The position numbers and the translations under genes are program-made. Shown here piece by piece: positions 16,910 through 26,097 of a stretch of 41,270 bases of DNA. The notes under the pieces are model-generated. The model was given only the letters and a program-made list of their open reading frames with translations. It was not told where the DNA came from and did not search any database. Source of the stretch: JAQUGA01 sp964521105 (lineage in GTDB: Bacteria; Bacteroidota; Bacteroidia; Bacteroidales; WCHB1-69). The stretch's first letter is position 1. Each line of letters starts with the position of its first letter. Location: contig CAZFPO010000016.1 in assembly GCA_964521105.1 (NCBI GenBank), forward strand, positions 1 to 41,270, written 5' to 3'.

Positions 16910-17652
16910 AAAAATATAAGGTAGTAATTGTTGATGATGAGCCGTTGGCCAGAAATGTAATTTTCAATTTTTTAAAAGATCGTGAAGATATTGAAATAAT
17001 TGAACAATGCGAAAATGGCTTTGAATGTGTAAAAGTTTTACAAAATAATCAAATCGATATTTTATTTTTAGATGTACAAATGCCAAAAATCAACGGGTTT
17101 GAATTAATTGAAATTCTTCCATACAAACCAGAGATAATATTCTGTACTGCTTTTGATGAATTTGCCATCAAGGCCTTTGAGGTTAACGCCATTGATTATT
17201 TAATGAAACCATTTAGTAAGGAACGTATAAATAAATCGCTAGATAAAGCTATAAGTCATTTAGCATCGAATACAAAAAGTGATCAAAATATTGAAAATCT
17301 TCAAAAAGCACACGAAAATTCGCTGGAAATTATAGATCGAATAATTGTAAGAAAAAACAGCAAGGTAATAGTAATTCAAACTCAAAATATTTCTCACATC
17401 GAAGCACAAGACGATTATGTTATGATTTATACAAATAATGAACGTTTTTTACACGAAAAAACCATGAAGTATTACGAAAATCGTATGGACAATAAAGTAT
17501 TTTTGCGTCTTCATCGTTCGTATATTGCTAACATTAATTATATAAACAACATTGAACCCTATACAAAAGACAGTTACATTGCTTTAATGAAAAATGGAGA
17601 TAAAATTAAAGTGAGTCAAAATGGATATAAAAAATTTAGAGAAATTTTGTAA
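16906..17652 (+). CDS. LytTR-family response regulator
   Basis: 248 residues. The receiver domain (about 1-120) has the acidic pocket D10-D11-E12, phospho-acceptor D56 in LFLDVQMP, T81 and K101 in MKPF. The LytTR DNA-binding domain spans about 145-247, with IEAQDDYVMIYT and RLHRSYIAN. Its ATG overlaps the kinase stop (ATGA), so its translation was coupled to the kinase; the IS insertion upstream may also lower its expression unless the IS supplies transcription. Targets are unknown. Confidence 0.9.
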   Translation: MKKYKVVIVDDEPLARNVIFNFLKDREDIEIIEQCENGFECVKVLQNNQIDILFLDVQMPKINGFELIEILPYKPEIIFCTAFDEFAIKAFEVNAIDYLMKPFSKERINKSLDKAISHLASNTKSDQNIENLQKAHENSLEIIDRIIVRKNSKVIVIQTQNISHIEAQDDYVMIYTNNERFLHEKTMKYYENRMDNKVFLRLHRSYIANINYINNIEPYTKDSYIALMKNGDKIKVSQNGYKKFREIL

Positions 17653-17693
17653 ACGTAATTTCTCACTTTACGACATTTAAATTATTTGTCCCT

Positions 17694-19409
17694 CTATTCT
17701 ATAACTTTAACCATACGAACAACTTGAGACGAATCGGAAGTGGTTACTTTTAGCAAATAAATTCCTTGTGGAATAACATACGCATCGGTAAATCTAAACG
17801 GGTTCTCTCCTACTTCAATATTCACGTCAATTGATTTTGAAACTTGAATTCCTCTGGAATCGAAAATTTCAATATTTGCTTTTGTAGATACGTTCGATTT
17901 AATTACTACACTGAAGGTTTCGTTAAATGGATTTGGATAAACAGATATAGAATGTTCAATTTTATTTTTTATTACCTTTGTATTTATTGATAAAATTTGA
18001 TAAGCTATCATAAAATTTGGTATTCCATAACCAGTTAACGAATCGGGTTGATTATACTTGTCGGCAGAGCGTTTAATTGCGTCCATAATTTCGTAATTTG
18101 ATTTATCCGGAAAAGCTTGCCATAAACAAGCAACAGAACCAGCAAGAACAGGCGATGAAAAAGAAGTTCCATTACCCGAAGTAGCCTCGCCCGATTGTCC
18201 AATTACCCATGTTTGCTGTCCCATCGTAGAAACATCGGGTTTTACACGACCATCATACGAAGGACCTATTGATGAAAATTCAGCTACATCGCGATTTGAT
18301 GTAACAGCACCCACTGTTAAAATACTGTCGGCATCCGCAGGGGCACCAATATAACGCCAAGGTTTAGCTCCGGAGTTACCTGCACTGTTGCATACAATAA
18401 TTCCCTTGCGACCAGCTATAGTTGCAGCAATTGATGCATGACTAACTTTTCCAGTCATATCAGCATAAGTTCTTATTATAGTTGTATCATCAAACGTTGT
18501 GTATCCAAGTGAAGAATTAATTACATCTACACCTAAACTATCGGCAAATTCAACCGCCGAAACCCAGTTATCTTCTTCAATCAAATACTCAGTATCAGCA
18601 TCCTCCGAGCGAATTAACCAATACGATGCCTTAGGGGCTGTTCCAATTATTTGTCCTGGTAAATTCCCTCCCATTATCGATAGTACCATCATTCCATGTG
18701 TGCTTTGTTCAAAAATATTCGACATTGGATCAACGAAGTCAATAAACCCTTCAATTTGATTATTTGCCCATAAACTGTCGAAGCCAGATAATTGATTAAC
18801 TCCCCAAAAGCCTGCATCAATTACGCCAATTAATATTCCACTACCACAATATCCTAATTGATGTAAATAGTCGGTATTAATCATGTGAATTTGCTCATAC
18901 GTAAAACCATAATCGTAATTACACGAAGTTAAATAGTTTTCGTTTTTTGTATTTTTAAGTTGGGATATAACACCGTTATTCAAAGGCGAAATTGTTTGTT
19001 GACGAATATTTTGGTTAGGTATTCGATTTGGGCGAACTCCAGCATTTTTAAAGGTTTGATGAACGATGCTTAAATTTCTGATATTTTGCATCGAATTAGT
19101 ATCCGACACATAAATTGTTGCAGCATTAAACCAACGAGATGTAGTTAAAATGGTAGCACCATATTGTCGCAAGCTATCTAAATAATTTGGATTAACAGGA
19201 AAATCATCTGTTCCAATGGGTATTCCAAAATGCTGACGCCGTTCAATTGCTCGGTCGGATAAAAACACAAACGGTTGCGAAATTGAATAGGGTGAATTAT
19301 TTTTATCGGTAAATTGAACCCAGTACTTACCTGGGGCAGTTTGTCCGAATGTGATGTTTAAAAATCCAATAAATAAACTTATTAAAATACTTTTTTTATA
19401 AGTTGCCAT
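17694..19409 (-). CDS. Subtilisin-like (S8) serine protease with T9SS sorting domain
   Basis: 571 residues. The signal peptide (about 1-22, ending TFGQT) is followed by a prodomain-like region to about 160. The S8 domain has the catalytic triad D198 (IGVIDAGFWG), H238 (STHGMMV) and S416 (GNGTSFSSP), with oxyanion N345 (NSAGNSG). The last 85 residues (from about 487, SVYPNPFNETF, to QGIYLLKV) are a type A T9SS C-terminal domain. All catalytic residues are present, so it should be an active secreted protease. Its start overlaps the preceding lipoprotein gene by 14 bases, placing it last in an operon with mnmA. It faces the response regulator gene across 41 bases with no obvious terminator. Confidence 0.92.
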   Translation of the reverse strand: MATYKKSILISLFIGFLNITFGQTAPGKYWVQFTDKNNSPYSISQPFVFLSDRAIERRQHFGIPIGTDDFPVNPNYLDSLRQYGATILTTSRWFNAATIYVSDTNSMQNIRNLSIVHQTFKNAGVRPNRIPNQNIRQQTISPLNNGVISQLKNTKNENYLTSCNYDYGFTYEQIHMINTDYLHQLGYCGSGILIGVIDAGFWGVNQLSGFDSLWANNQIEGFIDFVDPMSNIFEQSTHGMMVLSIMGGNLPGQIIGTAPKASYWLIRSEDADTEYLIEEDNWVSAVEFADSLGVDVINSSLGYTTFDDTTIIRTYADMTGKVSHASIAATIAGRKGIIVCNSAGNSGAKPWRYIGAPADADSILTVGAVTSNRDVAEFSSIGPSYDGRVKPDVSTMGQQTWVIGQSGEATSGNGTSFSSPVLAGSVACLWQAFPDKSNYEIMDAIKRSADKYNQPDSLTGYGIPNFMIAYQILSINTKVIKNKIEHSISVYPNPFNETFSVVIKSNVSTKANIEIFDSRGIQVSKSIDVNIEVGENPFRFTDAYVIPQGIYLLKVTTSDSSQVVRMVKVIE

Positions 19410-20103
19410 AGTTTCTAATTGTTTGTACTAGTAAATATCCTGATGTAATTTCAAACCTTTGTGTAATTTGATTATATGTTTTATTAACATGAATCTGTTT
19501 TTTAAATATCAATCCCACATTTCGAGCATAAATTTCTTCTTCATAATCCTTATTAATTAACGTTTCAAAATCATCTTGAAGAATTTTTGCACATTTTGGA
19601 AATGTTAAATTATTGAATTGTAATGGTTGGTCGATAGAAACATATTTATAAGTTTTAGGTTCCAAATCATTTAAAATATTTCCTTCCCATTGAACATTTT
19701 TTTTAACTGGAACAATCAATTTAACATATTTAATATTTTCTTCCATTTTGAAAGCATAATTATCTTCATAGCCACTAAACCAAATTCGGCTAATACTCCA
19801 AGCTGAGTCGGGGTCTTCTTTAGTATTACGTTCTATACGAAACAAACTATCACCCGTATAATTAATCATTACCGACTCAATTAATTCTCGTAAAATATAG
19901 TTACTTGTATCAATTGTATGATTAAAATCATTCCAAAAAACATATTCAACATTGTACTCGATAAACGAGCCAACTTTCATAGGATAATAATTAAAATCTT
20001 CTATCGGGTTGTAAGGAATAATAACATCATCTTTTTTGCACGAATTGAAAGCAAAGCCCAACAATAATAAACATAGTAAAATTTTAATGTTTCTTTTATT
20101 CAT
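19396..20103 (-). CDS. Lipoprotein of unknown function
   Basis: 235 residues from the ATG at 20103; a longer frame upstream exists, but this ATG gives a clean lipoprotein signal (MNKR, hydrophobic core, FNSC) and overlaps the mnmA stop by 8 bases. C22 would be lipidated. The following KKDD is close to the surface-export signal described for Bacteroidetes lipoproteins, so it may sit on the outside of the outer membrane; that is inference. The mature part is mostly beta-strand, with no domain I recognise. Its place between mnmA and a T9SS protease suggests surface function rather than tRNA modification. Confidence 0.75.
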   Translation of the reverse strand: MNKRNIKILLCLLLLGFAFNSCKKDDVIIPYNPIEDFNYYPMKVGSFIEYNVEYVFWNDFNHTIDTSNYILRELIESVMINYTGDSLFRIERNTKEDPDSAWSISRIWFSGYEDNYAFKMEENIKYVKLIVPVKKNVQWEGNILNDLEPKTYKYVSIDQPLQFNNLTFPKCAKILQDDFETLINKDYEEEIYARNVGLIFKKQIHVNKTYNQITQRFEITSGYLLVQTIRNYGNL

Positions 20104-21190
20104 AGCTTGAATCAATAAATCCTCCCAAAAGCACATCATTATTTATGTAAGCGACAGCCGATTGACCTGGTGCGACAGCTGCAACAGGCTCATTAAAAAC
20201 CACTTCTATAGAATTGTCTATCTGAAAAATTTTCGCTGGAGTTCCTTTATCTCTATATCGAATTTTAACAATAGCTTCCATTCCGTTCGAGATATTTTCA
20301 AATTTTATAATATTATACTTTTTAACAACCATTTTTTTTGAAAAAAGTTCATTTTTAAATGCTAAAACAACTCTATTTGTAGTAACATCAATCTGTTTTA
20401 CGTATGCTGGAACACCAAGTGCAATTTCAAGTCCTTTACGTTGACCCACAGTATAAAATGGGTATCCTTTATGTTTTCCTAAAATTTTTCCATTAACATC
20501 AACAAAATCGCCCAACGGGAATGACTCATCGTAATTATTAATTTTGTTTTTTATAAACTCACGATAATCACCATTGGGAATAAAACAAATATCGTAACTT
20601 TCACGTTTTTTGGCTATTTTTTCATATCCAGCTTTTGTTGCCATTTCGCGTATTGCTGATTTTCGATAACCACCCAAAGGGAAAAGCGTACGTGCCAAAT
20701 TTTCTTGAGTTAAACCCCATAACATATACGATTGATCTTTTTGTTCATCAACTCCTTTGGATAAAACATATCGTTGATTTTCCATTCGAATTTGAGCATA
20801 ATGACCGGTTGCAATAAAATCACAATCCAGTTCATTCGCTTTTTGGAGTAATGCCTCCCATTTAATATAAGTATTACATAAAATACATGGGTTTGGGGTG
20901 CGTCCTAATTGATATTCGTTTAAAAAATCTTGAATTACAATATTATTAAAAGGTTTTCGAAAATCAATTACATAGTGAGGAAAACCAATTTTTACAGCAA
21001 CATTTCGAGCATCATTTATAGCATCTAAATTACAACAACCCGATTCGGGAGCATTAACACCTGAATCTTCATAATCCCATACTTTCATGGTAACACCAAT
21101 TAAATCATATCCCTCTTGTTTTAATAACAGGGCAGCTACGGAACTATCTAATCCCCCACTCATTGCTATTAAAACACGTCTCTTTGTCAT
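20096..21190 (-). CDS. mnmA: tRNA-specific 2-thiouridylase
   Basis: 364 residues, the normal length. The ATP pyrophosphatase loop SGGLDSS (11-17), the active-site cysteine C105 in CILCNTYIKW and the second cysteine C202 in YDICFIP are all present, as is the GHYAQI motif (129-134). It transfers sulfur to U34 of Lys, Glu and Gln tRNAs in the cytoplasm. The start overlaps the stop of the MORN-repeat gene (ATGA) and its end overlaps the lipoprotein start, so the four minus-strand genes appear to be one operon. Confidence 0.96.
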   Translation of the reverse strand: MTKRRVLIAMSGGLDSSVAALLLKQEGYDLIGVTMKVWDYEDSGVNAPESGCCNLDAINDARNVAVKIGFPHYVIDFRKPFNNIVIQDFLNEYQLGRTPNPCILCNTYIKWEALLQKANELDCDFIATGHYAQIRMENQRYVLSKGVDEQKDQSYMLWGLTQENLARTLFPLGGYRKSAIREMATKAGYEKIAKKRESYDICFIPNGDYREFIKNKINNYDESFPLGDFVDVNGKILGKHKGYPFYTVGQRKGLEIALGVPAYVKQIDVTTNRVVLAFKNELFSKKMVVKKYNIIKFENISNGMEAIVKIRYRDKGTPAKIFQIDNSIEVVFNEPVAAVAPGQSAVAYINNDVLLGGFIDSSYE

Positions 21191-22218
21191 TTTTCTTCGG
21201 GCTTTGATTTATTAATTATCGAACGAATTGTTTCAGCATAATTTCCTACCACTACAACTGGATACGGAAATTTAGGAAATAGTTCAATCGTAAAAGCATC
21301 TTTTCCTTCGGGAGTAACTTTGGTAATCGACCTACGTGATACAAGCAAAATATCGCTCACCAAAATAAATCTGCTATCGTTTAGTAGATCCTCCACATCT
21401 GAAAATTCGGTAGTCGAAGTAATTTGTTTTCCATTTATTAAATAAAAATCAACTCCATTTTTATTTGAAACTAAATAGGCAACTGAATCAATCGAAAAAC
21501 TAACAGTACCACTTATTGTGTATGCAAAAATTTGAACATCGACTTTTTTTTGATTTTTATATTTTTCGCGTTTTATCATTTGTCCACTTGGCGAAAAACT
21601 AACCCATGTACTATCAAAATAAGAGTTTTTATAAAAACCTGTATGCCAACGATTACCATCTATGTAATAGCATTTATAGGGTCCTGTTGCTAAATCGTTT
21701 TGATACATCAATTCATAACGTAGTTGACCAGTAGTGTAATACGTTTTCCAAGGTCCATGTTTTTTACCATTTACAAAAGTTTTTTCATCTAATAAAATTT
21801 CTGTTTTTGGATCATATTTTTCCCATTTTCCATGAGGTACTCCATTTTTAAATGATTCCATGGATACTTTTTTTCCTGTATCATTAAAATACACCCAAAT
21901 ACTATCTCGTTGTTTATCAATGAATTTACCAATCGAGGAAATTTGTCCATTTTCAAAATAGGTAGTTGTGTATGAAATTGATCCATTTTTAATAAAAGTA
22001 CTTATGTTTTTGATTTTACCATCGGGATAATAATATTTAAATTGTCCAATGGGTTTATCATTCAAAAAGCGACCCTCATAAACTACTTTTCCATTTTCTT
22101 TTTTAATCCAATATCCATGTTTTTGTCCTTTTGAATTAAAATTATTTATGGTATCGCTTTGCGAAAAACAAACTGCAAAAGAGAATAAAACGACGAACAT
22201 TAAAACAATCTTTTTCAT
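21187..22218 (-). CDS. Secreted MORN-repeat protein (YwqK-like)
   Basis: 343 residues with a signal peptide (about 1-20, ending CFSQS). Residues about 25-232 hold seven or so MORN_2-type repeats of about 23 residues, with G-x-W-x-x-Y/F-x3-G patterns such as HGYWIKKENGKV, HGKWEKYDPKT and HGPWKTYYTTGQL. The C-terminal 110 residues are different and unrecognised. Databases often label such proteins YwqK-family antitoxins, but with a signal peptide and no toxin gene next door that name is probably misleading. It is the first gene of the mnmA operon. Confidence 0.78.
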   Translation of the reverse strand: MKKIVLMFVVLFSFAVCFSQSDTINNFNSKGQKHGYWIKKENGKVVYEGRFLNDKPIGQFKYYYPDGKIKNISTFIKNGSISYTTTYFENGQISSIGKFIDKQRDSIWVYFNDTGKKVSMESFKNGVPHGKWEKYDPKTEILLDEKTFVNGKKHGPWKTYYTTGQLRYELMYQNDLATGPYKCYYIDGNRWHTGFYKNSYFDSTWVSFSPSGQMIKREKYKNQKKVDVQIFAYTISGTVSFSIDSVAYLVSNKNGVDFYLINGKQITSTTEFSDVEDLLNDSRFILVSDILLVSRRSITKVTPEGKDAFTIELFPKFPYPVVVVGNYAETIRSIINKSKPEEK

Positions 22219-22234
22219 AGATTAAACTTTTTTA

Positions 22235-22242
22235 CAAAAATA
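22235..22242 (-). promoter_or_regulatory. -7 box of the MORN/mnmA operon
   Basis: On the minus strand TATTTTTG matches TAnnTTTG, ending 16 bases before the ATG at 22218. The leader would be about ten bases. It lies just downstream of the gmhB-like stop codon, separating the two minus-strand operons. Confidence 0.5.
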
Positions 22243-22248
22243 ACGAAT

Positions 22249-22812
22249 TTATTGACGTATATATTTTAAAAACTGATATAAACTATTGAATCGATAGTCG
22301 ATTAATGAAGAGTTATTGATTAATACATCTTTATCATTTCCAATAAAAACAGTTTTCATTTTAAGACGTTTACCAAAAAGCATATCGGTTAATGCATCAC
22401 CAACCATAACTGACTTTGAAAAATCGATATCTGGGAAATCTTTTTTTGCTTTAAGTCCCATACCTATACCCGGTTTTCGCATGATAGTTTTTTCGGTTTT
22501 TAACTGAGGTGCAAAATAAATTGAGTCGACACGTCCACCTTTTCTCACAATTTCGTTTTTCATATAATCGTGAATTCTTTCTAAATCGTCTAACGTCATT
22601 ATTTTTTTACCAATTCCTTGCTGATTAGTTATAACAAAAATATACTTGAACATTTCAGAAAAAGCGGAAATTGATTCGAGAACATTGTCTATAAACTGAA
22701 ATTCGGGAATAGTTTTCACATAATCGTTTAGCGGACGTTTATTAATTACTCCATCACGGTCGAGAAACAATGACCATTCGCTAAAATTTGTACTTTCCAA
22801 TGAATTATTCAT
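22249..22812 (-). CDS. HAD-family phosphatase, GmhB-like, lacking the zinc loop
   Basis: 187 residues from the ATG at 22812, which overlaps the gmhA stop by 8 bases; the longer frame would need a TTG. HAD motif I is LFLDRDGVIN (D18, D20), motif II is VITNQQG, and MVGDALTDM carries the later acidic residues. Position beside gmhA points to D-glycero-manno-heptose 1,7-bisphosphate phosphatase. Classical GmhB has a zinc-binding loop (CPH ... CxCRKP); here the same stretch reads YFAPQLK ... TIMRKPGIG, so the Cys and His ligands are gone while RKP remains. A related HAD-IIIA phosphatase with a different sugar phosphate cannot be excluded. Confidence 0.75.
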   Translation of the reverse strand: MNNSLESTNFSEWSLFLDRDGVINKRPLNDYVKTIPEFQFIDNVLESISAFSEMFKYIFVITNQQGIGKKIMTLDDLERIHDYMKNEIVRKGGRVDSIYFAPQLKTEKTIMRKPGIGMGLKAKKDFPDIDFSKSVMVGDALTDMLFGKRLKMKTVFIGNDKDVLINNSSLIDYRFNSLYQFLKYIRQ

Positions 22813-23392
22813 TTTTCGGGAATAATTCTTTTTCAACCCACTCGCAAATAATATGACCTATCATAATATGCGATTCTTGAATAATTGGTGTTTTTGATGA
22901 AGGGACATCAAATAACAAATTAGCCCATTCGTTAATACGACCTGATTTATTGCCCGTAAAAACAATTACAAACATACCAATATCATAAGCTTTACGAACA
23001 GCTCTAAGGATATTTTTAGAATTCCCAGAAGTTGAAAATGCCACTAAGATATCTCCTTTTCTGCCGGCTGCTTCTACCATTCGCGAATAAACAAAATCAA
23101 AGGAATAATCGTTGGCAACTGCTGTTAAATATGAAGTATTGACATGCAATGCTTCGGCATACAAAGGTGGACGGTCATAACTAAATCTACCCGACAATTC
23201 GGCAGCTAAATGTTGAGCATCTGCAGCACTACCACCATTGCCACATAATAAAACCTTACCTTTATAATTATACGTTTTAACAATTTCCAAAACTGCTTGT
23301 TCAATTTTTTTTAAAAAATCTAAATCAGTTAAAATCATTTTTTTAATTTCAATTGATTCGGATATATGGGCTTTAAAATCATCTAAATTCAT
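22805..23392 (-). CDS. gmhA: Sedoheptulose-7-phosphate isomerase (phosphoheptose isomerase)
   Basis: 195 residues, a SIS-domain protein of normal length for GmhA. Key stretches are CGNGGSAADAQHLAAELSGR (50-69), STSGNSKNIL and ESHIMIGHIICEWVE near the end, which carries the conserved acidic/His residues of the metal site. It makes D-glycero-D-manno-heptose 7-phosphate for surface glycans. Only one base separates it from the upstream glycosyltransferase gene. No heptose kinase or nucleotidyltransferase (HldE, HddA/HddC) is seen in the window. Confidence 0.92.
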   Translation of the reverse strand: MNLDDFKAHISESIEIKKMILTDLDFLKKIEQAVLEIVKTYNYKGKVLLCGNGGSAADAQHLAAELSGRFSYDRPPLYAEALHVNTSYLTAVANDYSFDFVYSRMVEAAGRKGDILVAFSTSGNSKNILRAVRKAYDIGMFVIVFTGNKSGRINEWANLLFDVPSSKTPIIQESHIMIGHIICEWVEKELFPKNE

Positions 23393-23393
23393 T

Positions 23394-24542
23394 TCATTTT
23401 TTTATTATTTGTTTACAAATTTCATCAATTTTTTCAATAAATAAGTCCCAACTATATTTATTTTTTTCTTCTTTAATGTATTCAACAAAATTATTTTGAT
23501 TTTCAAGTTCAAAAAATTTCATTATTGCTAATGCCACCGATTCTTCGTTAGGTTCGCAAATGAAACCCGTTTTTTCATCAATTACAATTTCGGATAAACC
23601 TCCAACATTGGTTGTTAAAATTGGTTTTTCAAAATGATAAGCAACTTGTGTAACTCCGCTTTGAGTAGCATTTTTATAAGGCTGTACGATTAAATCTGAG
23701 GCGGAAAAATAATATTTTACATCATCATTTGAAATAAAATGTGTATGCAAAATTAGTTTATCACTAATATTTAAATCATTAATTAGGTCGTTATAAAATT
23801 TTTCGTTTGAATAAAATTCTCCAGCAATAATCAGTTTAAAATCAATATTTTTAATATGCTCTTTTGAAATGGCATGTAATAAAATATCTAGTCCTTTATA
23901 ATCACGAATAAAACCAAAAAACAATAAATATGTGGTTTTTGGGGAAATTCCTAATTTTTCGCACGCTTTTTCTTTTGAAACAGATTTTCCAAAATTATCA
24001 TAAAGCGGATGTGCCGTGCAAATTCTAGGTTTATTCAAATCAAAGTATTGAAGATCATTTAATACCGCTTGTGACATAGTTATAAAAGCATCAACACTTT
24101 TTACAAACCATTTTGTAAAAATTTTATCACCCATTCGATGTTCGTGAGGGATAGCATTGTCAATAATTGCCACCACATTCACAGTTGATTTTCGTTTAAC
24201 TAATCGACAAACCGAACCTAACGAAGGTCCCATAAATGGTATCCAATAACGAACAATTATTAAATCGGGATTTAGTTTTTTAATTTTTTTTGCTGTAAAT
24301 AGCCAATTTAAAGGATTTATTGAGTTTAACCAAGAATAAATTTTAAGATTTTCGGGAGCTGGTTCGTTAGTATACTGAGACTTGCCTGGAAAAAGAAAAG
24401 AGGGATACTGTAACGAAAAACTAACAATTGATACTTCGCAACCAGCTTCATGGTATGCTTTAGCCAAACGTTCGTTAAAAGTTGCAATTCCTCCCCCACG
24501 AAGTGGATGTGCACTCCCTAAAATTACTACACGTTTAGTCAT
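23394..24542 (-). CDS. GT4-family glycosyltransferase
   Basis: 382 residues from the ATG at 24542, which overlaps the preceding gene by 8 bases; a longer frame adds 11 unlikely residues. The N-terminal Rossmann domain begins RVVILGSAHPLRGGG, with a Gly-rich donor/acceptor loop. The C-terminal domain has YLLFFGFIRDYKGLDILL (nucleotide-sugar binding side) and SDLIVQPYKNATQSG followed by GLSEIV, the E-x7-E-like region of GT-B fold enzymes. It acts at the cytoplasmic face on a lipid-linked or lipid A-linked glycan. Sugar specificity cannot be read from the sequence; a heptose-related product fits the neighbours. Confidence 0.85.
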   Translation of the reverse strand: MTKRVVILGSAHPLRGGGIATFNERLAKAYHEAGCEVSIVSFSLQYPSFLFPGKSQYTNEPAPENLKIYSWLNSINPLNWLFTAKKIKKLNPDLIIVRYWIPFMGPSLGSVCRLVKRKSTVNVVAIIDNAIPHEHRMGDKIFTKWFVKSVDAFITMSQAVLNDLQYFDLNKPRICTAHPLYDNFGKSVSKEKACEKLGISPKTTYLLFFGFIRDYKGLDILLHAISKEHIKNIDFKLIIAGEFYSNEKFYNDLINDLNISDKLILHTHFISNDDVKYYFSASDLIVQPYKNATQSGVTQVAYHFEKPILTTNVGGLSEIVIDEKTGFICEPNEESVALAIMKFFELENQNNFVEYIKEEKNKYSWDLFIEKIDEICKQIIKK

Positions 24543-25509
24543 GCAGTGGTTTTGTAATATTTGAAACATCATCAATTAGATATCTATTTCTATCCGAAGA
24601 ATTTCGAGAAATCATTTCGGCTAAATAACCAGCAATAAACAACTGACTGCCTAAAATCATGGCTACAAGAGCTAAATAAAAAAGTGGTTGCTGGGTAATT
24701 TCGCGAGTAATAGGAACTTGTTGATATATATGAACAACTTTTTCGATGATAAGCCAAAGTGCAATTCCACCACCTAATAGAAAAAACAACAATCCCATTG
24801 TTCCAAAAAAGTGCATAGGTTTTTTACTAAATTTTGACACAAAAGTGATTGATAATAAATCTAAAAATCCATTTACAAAACGATTCAGTCCGAACTTTGT
24901 AGTACCATATTTCCGTGCACGATGTTGAACAACTTTTTCACCAATTTTTGTAAATCCATTCCATTTTGCTAAAATTGGAATATATCTATGCATTTCGCCA
25001 TACACTTCAATACTTCGAGTTACCTTACCATTGTATGCTTTTAATCCACAATTAAAATCGTGGAGTTTAATTTTGGAAACTTTGCGAGCAGCCCAATTAA
25101 ATAATTTGGTAGGAATTGTCTTGGTAATTGGGTCGTAGCGTTTTTTCTTCCATCCCGAAACAACATCAAAGCCTTCGTCTTTAATCATTCGGTATAAATC
25201 GGGGATTTCGTCTGGACTATCTTGTAAATCGGCATCCATCGTAATAACAACATCGCCTTTTGCTATACCAAAACCTGTGTTTAATGCAGCAGATTTTCCG
25301 TAATTACGTTTAAATTTAACCCCTTTTACTGAATTGTTCGATTTTGATAATTCTTGAATAAGATGCCACGAAGAATCGGTGCTACCATCGTCCACAAATA
25401 TAATTTCGTACGAAAAATTATTCGCTATCATTACCTTATCAATCCAAGCGTTTAACTCAGGTAATGATTCTTCTTCATTTAATAGTGGAATTACAATCGA
25501 AATATCCAT
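24535..25509 (-). CDS. GT2-family polyprenyl-phosphate glycosyltransferase
   Basis: 324 residues. The GT-A domain has VIPLLNEEESLPEL, DDGSTDSS (D40-D41), and the metal-binding MDADLQDSPDEIP (D92-x-D94). Two C-terminal membrane helices lie at about 232-257 and 272-297. This is the DPM1/GtrB/ArnC-like layout: transfer of a sugar from a nucleotide donor to undecaprenyl phosphate, on the inner face of the membrane. Its ATG overlaps the DUF4199 stop by one base (TAATG). Confidence 0.9.
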   Translation of the reverse strand: MDISIVIPLLNEEESLPELNAWIDKVMIANNFSYEIIFVDDGSTDSSWHLIQELSKSNNSVKGVKFKRNYGKSAALNTGFGIAKGDVVITMDADLQDSPDEIPDLYRMIKDEGFDVVSGWKKKRYDPITKTIPTKLFNWAARKVSKIKLHDFNCGLKAYNGKVTRSIEVYGEMHRYIPILAKWNGFTKIGEKVVQHRARKYGTTKFGLNRFVNGFLDLLSITFVSKFSKKPMHFFGTMGLLFFLLGGGIALWLIIEKVVHIYQQVPITREITQQPLFYLALVAMILGSQLFIAGYLAEMISRNSSDRNRYLIDDVSNITKPLHD

Positions 25510-26057
25510 TACATTACATCTTTAAAAGTTTCGTCAAAAGTATTGTTTTTCTTCTTTGTAAAAGCAGCAATAATTAACATCAAAATTAAATTGATAATAT
25601 TACTCGACCATAAATATTGAAAGGACGTTGAAAGTGGCGTTTGCTCCACCATATTCATTATCATATTTTCCTTCATTTCGGCAGGAATATTCTCATTTTT
25701 ATCAATTTCTGTAATGGCAAATTCCACAGTCTTTTTAAATGTTTCAAAATCAATAAATTGATAAAACAAATAATTAAACAACGAAAAAACAATGGAACTA
25801 AAAAGCCCAACAAGGACACCTAATCCAAAAGCTTGTCCATATTTCATATATCCATTCAAATGATTTTTACGGTAATCACTATTAGACATTGCTAAACAAG
25901 TTATTAAAAAAACCCACCAAATTAATTGAGTAATAATTGACAAACCTCCTTTAAGATTTTCAAAACCAATAACATAATTAATTAGGGTAAGTATTATCAT
26001 ACCTCCAGATAAAATCCAAGTCCATTTAATTGCTACTTTAAGTAAGATTGATTTCAT
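25509..26057 (-). CDS. DUF4199-family membrane protein
   Basis: 182 residues with four predicted membrane segments (about 10-30, 37-56, 74-95 and 150-167) and a charged helical stretch at about 100-130. It resembles DUF4199, common in Bacteroidetes and often placed directly before a GT2 gene of the kind seen here. No biochemical role is known to me; an accessory role for the glycosyltransferase is inferred from position. It is the first gene of the minus-strand glycan operon. Confidence 0.8.
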   Translation of the reverse strand: MKSILLKVAIKWTWILSGGMIILTLINYVIGFENLKGGLSIITQLIWWVFLITCLAMSNSDYRKNHLNGYMKYGQAFGLGVLVGLFSSIVFSLFNYLFYQFIDFETFKKTVEFAITEIDKNENIPAEMKENMIMNMVEQTPLSTSFQYLWSSNIINLILMLIIAAFTKKKNNTFDETFKDVM

Positions 26058-26089
26058 AGTAATTTTTTAGATTTAATAAATTTAAAAAG

Positions 26090-26097
26090 CAAAGATA
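26090..26097 (-). promoter_or_regulatory. -7 box of the DUF4199/GT/gmhA operon
   Basis: Minus-strand TATCTTTG matches TAnnTTTG, 32 bases before the ATG at 26057. No TTG is seen at the ideal -33 distance; one lies 26 bases upstream. Confidence 0.5.

Noticed and set aside
21187..22218. Antitoxin of a toxin-antitoxin pair, as the YwqK-type label would suggest
   Set aside because: The protein has a signal peptide and the neighbours are mnmA and a phosphatase; no toxin gene is visible.
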